Source: Bacteroidota bacterium (lineage in GTDB: Bacteria > Bacteroidota > Bacteroidia > B-17B0 > B-17BO). Taken from it: 26,118 nucleotides of DNA. Both the position numbers and the translations under genes were made by a program. This document shows, piece by piece, positions 21,924 through 26,118 of the stretch. The notes beneath the pieces were generated by a model. It was not told where the DNA came from. It searched no databases and saw nothing but the letters and a program-made list of their open reading frames with translations. The DNA lies in assembly GCA_025356715.1 (NCBI GenBank), contig JANXRU010000095.1, positions 1-26,118 on the forward strand. The letters are read 5' to 3'. Position 1 is the first letter of the stretch, and each line of letters starts with the position of its first letter.

Positions 21924-23465
21924 ATGAGCACTAAAAAAACACTTCGTTTAATTTTGGGAGATCAACTCAATAGCCAACATAGTTGGTTTAAAAGCGTTGA
22001 TAAATCAGTTACTTATGTGCTAATGGAAATTAGAACAGAAACAGATTATGCGACACATCACATACAAAAAGTTGTTGGCTTTTTTGCCGCTATGCAGCAA
22101 TTTGCATACGAGTTGTTACAAAAAAAACACCAAGTCGTATATATTTATCTTAATGATAAACACAATTTACAAGCCTTTGATAAAAATTTATCTGCATTGA
22201 TTTTAAAAGAAAAATTTACTCATTTTGAATATCAATTTCCAGACGAATATAGAGTAAACACCCACTTAAAAGTTTTTTGCAAAACACTTGTCATAGAAAA
22301 TAGTGCAACAGATAGCGAACATTTTTTAACTACGCGCCATGAACTTGGTGCTTTTTTTGAAGGAAAAAAAATGTATTTGATGGAAAGTTTTTATCGAGCA
22401 TTGCGAAAAAAGCATCATATCCTAATGGATGGAAACAATCCACTAACAGGGCAATGGAACTACGATAAAGATAATCGAAAAAAATTACCTGCTAATCATA
22501 TCTGCACATCGCCTTTAGTTTTCGATAATGATGTGACGGCCATTGTACATGAAATTAAAAAACAAAACATTAAAACAATTGGGAACATAGATTCTAAAAA
22601 TTTTGTATGGCCAATTAACCGAACACAATCATTACAGTTACTTGAGTTTTTTGTACAAGAATGCCTCCCATTATTTGGCACATACGAGGATGCAATGACT
22701 CCCAACGAATGGTCGCTGTACCACTCGAGATTATCCTTTTCTATGAATATAAAATTATTATCGCCAAAAGAAGTTATTAGCCGAGCCATTGTCGAGTGGG
22801 AAGCAAGACCTAACGAAATTGAAATCAATCAACTCGAAGGTTTTGTGCGACAAATATTGGGTTGGCGTGAATATATGCGTGGAATTTATTGGTTAAAAAT
22901 GCCCGAATTTGAAAGCATGAATTTTTTTAATCATACCGAAAAATTACCAAAATGGTATTGGACAGGAGAAACAAAAATGAAATGTTTAAGTCATACTATT
23001 AAACAATCTCTTAACTATGCATACGCTCATCATATACAACGATTAATGGTAACGGGCAACTTCGCCTTATTAGCTGGTGTGCATCCTGATGAAGTAGATA
23101 AATGGTATTTAGGTATTTATATAGATGCTCTTGATTGGGTTGAAATTACCAATACAAGGGGCATGAGTCAGTTTGCAGATGGTGGTATTATAGGTACAAA
23201 ACCGTATGTAAGCTCTGCTTCTTATATCGATAAAATGAGCCATTATTGTGGCACATGCTATTATAAAAAATCAGTGAAAATAGGTGATAGGGCTTGCCCC
23301 TTTAATAGTTTGTATTGGAATTTTTATGATAAACACGAAGATAAATTAGCTAAAAATCCACGCATTGGTATGATGTATAATGTTTGGCGACGCATGACAC
23401 CAGATGTTAAATCTGATTTATTACAACAAGCTGAATTTTATTTAACTAATATTGATACATTATAA
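21924..23465 (+). CDS. FeS-BCP photolyase (prokaryotic (6-4) photolyase, PhrB/CryB type)
   Basis: This 513-aa protein starts MSTKKTLRLILGDQLN, the characteristic opening of the iron-sulfur bacterial cryptochrome/photolyase class (cryptochrome/photolyase-related, DUF523-type antenna domain). The C-terminal domain has YAHHIQRLMVTGNFALL (two conserved His at 369-370), NTRGMSQFADGG and YCGTCYY. Four Cys fit the [4Fe-4S] ligands of PhrB: C354, C442, C445 and C458. Characterised relatives repair (6-4) photoproducts and carry FAD, a lumazine antenna and the cluster; Rhodobacter CryB also has regulatory roles. ATG 21924 was chosen because it follows the DUF2256 stop by one base; the earlier ATG at 21876 lies in that gene. 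The DASH cryptochrome gene begins 1 bp after it. The length is typical (~510 aa). Confidence 0.93.
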   Translation: MSTKKTLRLILGDQLNSQHSWFKSVDKSVTYVLMEIRTETDYATHHIQKVVGFFAAMQQFAYELLQKKHQVVYIYLNDKHNLQAFDKNLSALILKEKFTHFEYQFPDEYRVNTHLKVFCKTLVIENSATDSEHFLTTRHELGAFFEGKKMYLMESFYRALRKKHHILMDGNNPLTGQWNYDKDNRKKLPANHICTSPLVFDNDVTAIVHEIKKQNIKTIGNIDSKNFVWPINRTQSLQLLEFFVQECLPLFGTYEDAMTPNEWSLYHSRLSFSMNIKLLSPKEVISRAIVEWEARPNEIEINQLEGFVRQILGWREYMRGIYWLKMPEFESMNFFNHTEKLPKWYWTGETKMKCLSHTIKQSLNYAYAHHIQRLMVTGNFALLAGVHPDEVDKWYLGIYIDALDWVEITNTRGMSQFADGGIIGTKPYVSSASYIDKMSHYCGTCYYKKSVKIGDRACPFNSLYWNFYDKHEDKLAKNPRIGMMYNVWRRMTPDVKSDLLQQAEFYLTNIDTL

Positions 23466-23466
23466 T

Positions 23467-24759
23467 ATGAAGAGGTCTATTGTTTGGTTTAAAACCGACT
23501 TACGTTTGCACGACAATGAAACTCTTGTACAAGCCATTGCGCAAAGCGACGAGATAATACCCGTATATTGTTTTGAAGATGATCATTATAAAACTAGTGA
23601 ATTTAATTTTTTAAAAACAGGAAATTTTAGAGCCCAATTTTTATTAGAATCCTTACAAGGCCTAGACAAACATTTACGAGAGTTAGATTCCGGATTATTA
23701 ATTATGCGAGGTAATGCAGCTCAAGAGATAACCAAAGTTGCGGCATACTTTGGTGCACAAAAAGTGTTTGCCAAAAAAGAAGTAGCACACGATGAAAAAA
23801 ACACAGAAGCTGTTGTTGAAAAAAAATTATGGGAAATAAATTGTACGCTAGAAACATATAGCACAAGCACGTTATATCATGCGGTAGATTTACCTTTTTC
23901 AATTAAAGATATACCAAATATTTTTACAAACTTTAGAAAAAAAGTAGAAAAGGAATCCAGTATTAGACCCATATTTGATGCACCAAAACAGATCATATCA
24001 CCCAAAATAAAACAATGGGAACTCCCCAGCTTGCAACAACTTGGATTAACACCAACCATTAAAGATACTCGACAGGTTATTGATTTTAAAGGTGGGGAAA
24101 GCGAAGGCTATAAACGTTTGCATCATTATTTTACTAAAACAAAAGCGATATCATCGTATAAAGAAACTCGCAACGGATTAATTGGAGCTAATTATTCTAC
24201 AAAATTTTCAGCATGGTTGGCAAATGGTTGTTTATCGCCACGCGAAATTTATTATGAACTAAAAAAATACGAATCGGTTTATGGCGAAAATGAATCTACA
24301 TATTGGTTAGTATTTGAATTATTGTGGCGCGATTATTTTAGATTTATGATAAAGAAACACCGTAATAGTTTTTTTTTACAAGCTGGTATAAAAGCAGTTG
24401 AATCTAATTTAAAAACGCATAGTCCAGAAATTTTGCAGAAATGGATAAATGGACAAACAGGTGTTGATTTTATAGACTCTAATATGCTTGAATTAAAATA
24501 TACAGGCTTTATGAGTAATCGTGGAAGACAAAACGTAGCGAGTTTTTTGGTAAATGATTTAAAGCTCGATTGGCGATTTGGCGCAGCTTATTTTGAACAA
24601 CAATTAATAGATTACGATGTTTGCAGCAATTGGGGAAATTGGGCTTATTTGGCTGGCGTTGGCAATGACCCAAGGGGCAACCGCTATTTTAATATAGAAA
24701 AGCAAGCTCATGATTATGATTCGAATGAGCTCTATAGAAAGACTTGGTTAAATCATTAA
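23467..24759 (+). CDS. DASH-family cryptochrome
   Basis: This 430-aa cryptochrome has the antenna domain start SIVWFKTDLRLHDNETL, the central FKGGESEGYKRL (207-218), LSPREIYYEL (256-265), the catalytic-region helix FELLWRDYFRFM (283-294) and the C-terminal NWGNWAYLAGVGNDPRGNRYF (388-408). WRDYFRF together with GVGNDPRxxRYFxxxKQ is diagnostic of CRY-DASH. These proteins bind FAD and usually MTHF, repair CPDs in single-stranded or looped DNA, and may signal. It is slightly short at the C-terminus but complete. ATG 23467 is used: it lies 1 bp after the previous stop and directly before the domain, whereas an ATG at 23452 would extend into the upstream gene. It is the last gene of the rightward operon and converges with the class I photolyase after 2 bp. 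Confidence 0.92.
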   Translation: MKRSIVWFKTDLRLHDNETLVQAIAQSDEIIPVYCFEDDHYKTSEFNFLKTGNFRAQFLLESLQGLDKHLRELDSGLLIMRGNAAQEITKVAAYFGAQKVFAKKEVAHDEKNTEAVVEKKLWEINCTLETYSTSTLYHAVDLPFSIKDIPNIFTNFRKKVEKESSIRPIFDAPKQIISPKIKQWELPSLQQLGLTPTIKDTRQVIDFKGGESEGYKRLHHYFTKTKAISSYKETRNGLIGANYSTKFSAWLANGCLSPREIYYELKKYESVYGENESTYWLVFELLWRDYFRFMIKKHRNSFFLQAGIKAVESNLKTHSPEILQKWINGQTGVDFIDSNMLELKYTGFMSNRGRQNVASFLVNDLKLDWRFGAAYFEQQLIDYDVCSNWGNWAYLAGVGNDPRGNRYFNIEKQAHDYDSNELYRKTWLNH

Positions 24760-24761
24760 AT

Positions 24762-26060
24762 TCACCGCAACGCCTCTTTATATGCCTTTAATGTTCTGGT
24801 GCGGGCTTGCGCATGATCAACAATAGGTGTAGGGTATTGGCAAGAGTTTAGTTCAGGAATCCATGAATTGATGTATTGTAATTCTTTATCAAATTTAATC
24901 GTTTGCGCGGTCGGATTAAAAATTCGAAAATAAGGAGCAGCATCACAACCACTACCTGCTGCCCATTGCCAACCACCATTATTCGCACTCAAATCAAAAT
25001 CAAGCAATTTATCGGCAAAATAGGCTTCGCCCCAACGCCAATCTATTAATAAATCCTTTACTAAAAAACTTGCCACAATCATTCGAACTCTATTGTGCAT
25101 AAAACCCGTTGCGTTTAATTGTCGCATACCAGCATCAATTATAGGGTAACCAGTTTTTCCATCGCACCAAGCTTTAAATTCTTGCTCATTGTTACGCCAT
25201 ACAATGTTATTGTATGCTGGTTTAAAAGCACCTTTAACCACATGCGGAAAATGGAATAAAATCATCATATAAAAATCTCGCCATATCAATTCGTTAAGCC
25301 ACGTTTCGCTTAACCCTTGCGCAGATCGAGCTAACGTTCTAATACTAACTGTACCAAAACGCAAATGTACGCTAAGCATGGTTGTGCCTTGTATCGAAGG
25401 AAAATCACGTTGTAGACTATACTTAATGAGTAATTCTTTTTTTATTGTTTTAGTAGGTATAGTTAAATTAGTTTTTTTAAAACCTATATCTTCTAATGTC
25501 GGAATCTGTTTAAATTCTGTTTTATAAAATTCCGAAAAATACTTTTCGGTTGGATACGATGCCAGATAAAACGCATTGAGTTTAGCTTTCCATTTTTTAC
25601 TATAAGGCGTAAAAATAGTGTATGGTTTCCCATCATCTTTTGTTACTTCCGCTTTTTCAAAAACACATTGGTCTTTGTAAGTCATAAAATTAATGCCTTT
25701 GCTAGATAAAAACTGTTTAATGCTTTCATCTCGTTCTATCGCACGAGGCTCATAATCGTGATTAGTATAAACAGCATCAATAACGTAAGTCTTAGTTAGC
25801 TCTTCAAAAGCTTTAAGAGGATTGCTTTGTAATACCAGCAGACTAGACTGATGTTGTTGTAATTGCTCATTTAGTTGAGTTAGTGTTTGATGAATGAAAT
25901 CGACTCGTTGATCTTTTTTAGTTGGAAGTTTTTCCAAGATCGTTTTATCAAAAATAAAAATCGGCAATACGTTACACCCACTTTTAAGTGCATGGTAAAG
26001 CCCCGCATTATCATTTAAACGCAAATCTCTTCTAAACCAAAATAGGGCAATTTTTTTCAT
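24762..26060 (-). CDS. phrB: Class I CPD photolyase
   Basis: This 432-aa photolyase should split cyclobutane pyrimidine dimers with blue light. The N-terminal antenna domain opens KIALFWFRRDLRLNDNAGLY. The FAD domain contains NELIWRDFY (256-264), with substrate Glu257 and Trp260; the electron-transfer Trp candidates are W298, W341 and W364. MHNRVRMIVASFLVKDLLID (321-340) and SANNGGWQWAAGSG (358-371) are the textbook class I blocks, and IFNP follows. The size is slightly below E. coli PhrB (472 aa). It is on the strand opposite the other photolyases and tail-to-tail with the DASH gene. The 58 bp visible upstream of its start show no copy of the GTTAAACAA element, so its control may differ from the operon's, or its operator may lie beyond the window. 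Confidence 0.94.
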   Translation of the reverse strand: MKKIALFWFRRDLRLNDNAGLYHALKSGCNVLPIFIFDKTILEKLPTKKDQRVDFIHQTLTQLNEQLQQHQSSLLVLQSNPLKAFEELTKTYVIDAVYTNHDYEPRAIERDESIKQFLSSKGINFMTYKDQCVFEKAEVTKDDGKPYTIFTPYSKKWKAKLNAFYLASYPTEKYFSEFYKTEFKQIPTLEDIGFKKTNLTIPTKTIKKELLIKYSLQRDFPSIQGTTMLSVHLRFGTVSIRTLARSAQGLSETWLNELIWRDFYMMILFHFPHVVKGAFKPAYNNIVWRNNEQEFKAWCDGKTGYPIIDAGMRQLNATGFMHNRVRMIVASFLVKDLLIDWRWGEAYFADKLLDFDLSANNGGWQWAAGSGCDAAPYFRIFNPTAQTIKFDKELQYINSWIPELNSCQYPTPIVDHAQARTRTLKAYKEALR

Positions 26061-26118
26061 TTAATAGCATTGTATTATAAAACGACTGAGCGAAGGTAAA
26101 TTATAAATAGTTATAATG

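Noticed and set aside
1..26118. tRNA, rRNA, CRISPR arrays, insertion sequences or att sites
   Set aside because: Looked for but not seen: no cloverleaf-like gene, no regularly spaced repeats, no transposase or integrase.

Overview
The window looks like chromosome from an AT-rich member of the Bacteroidota. Several start regions lack a Shine-Dalgarno sequence and carry the Bacteroidota-type -7 box TAnnTTTG. The gene content also fits: a SusC/RagA-style TonB-dependent receptor, a PorV/PorQ-family barrel of the type IX secretion (T9SS) world, and DUF2452. I cannot place it more precisely.

Layout. Positions 2-1614 hold the 3' end of a MoxR-type ATPase gene, a convergent acyl-CoA thioesterase, and a divergent HemJ-like haem-biosynthesis membrane protein. 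Positions 1615-1929 are a 315-bp regulatory gap with a direct repeat, a perfect 10-bp inverted repeat and a good promoter. Positions 1930-11145 form a three-gene operon: a 1233-aa TonB-dependent receptor, a 1457-aa exported protein with a FlgD/T9SS-like C-terminal beta domain, and a PorV/PorQ-like outer-membrane protein. It is closed by a strong hairpin terminator. Positions 11225-13734 are housekeeping: greA, a HIT protein, and a YifB/ComM AAA ATPase.

Positions 13850-26060 are the most interesting part, an apparent light-response island. It opens with a MerR-type regulator that keeps the full CarH/LitR adenosylcobalamin-photoreceptor signature (W-x9-EH and ExHxxG). A leftward operon follows: folE, DUF2452, idi and a TIGR01777 SDR. 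Divergent from it runs a rightward operon of about ten genes: SRPBCC protein, DUF2805/TIGR03643 protein, degenerate SDR, flavin reductase, an unorthodox cryptochrome-like protein, TspO, two tiny ORFs, a 47-aa DUF2256 zinc-ribbon-like protein, an FeS-BCP photolyase (PhrB/CryB type) and a DASH cryptochrome. A class I CPD photolyase faces this operon from the opposite strand. Four different photolyase/cryptochrome subfamilies therefore lie within 6.5 kb.

The inverted repeat built on TTGTTTAAC/GTTAAACAA sits over the promoter of the photoreceptor gene and again, perfectly, between the two divergent operons. My reading is that the CarH-like protein represses itself and both operons in the dark and releases them in light. 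FolE (folate for the MTHF antenna), the flavin reductase (reduced flavin), TspO (porphyrins) and Idi (isoprenoid precursors) would then support the photolyases and photoprotection. The genes, residues and repeats are read directly. The regulatory circuit and the roles of the accessory proteins are inference.
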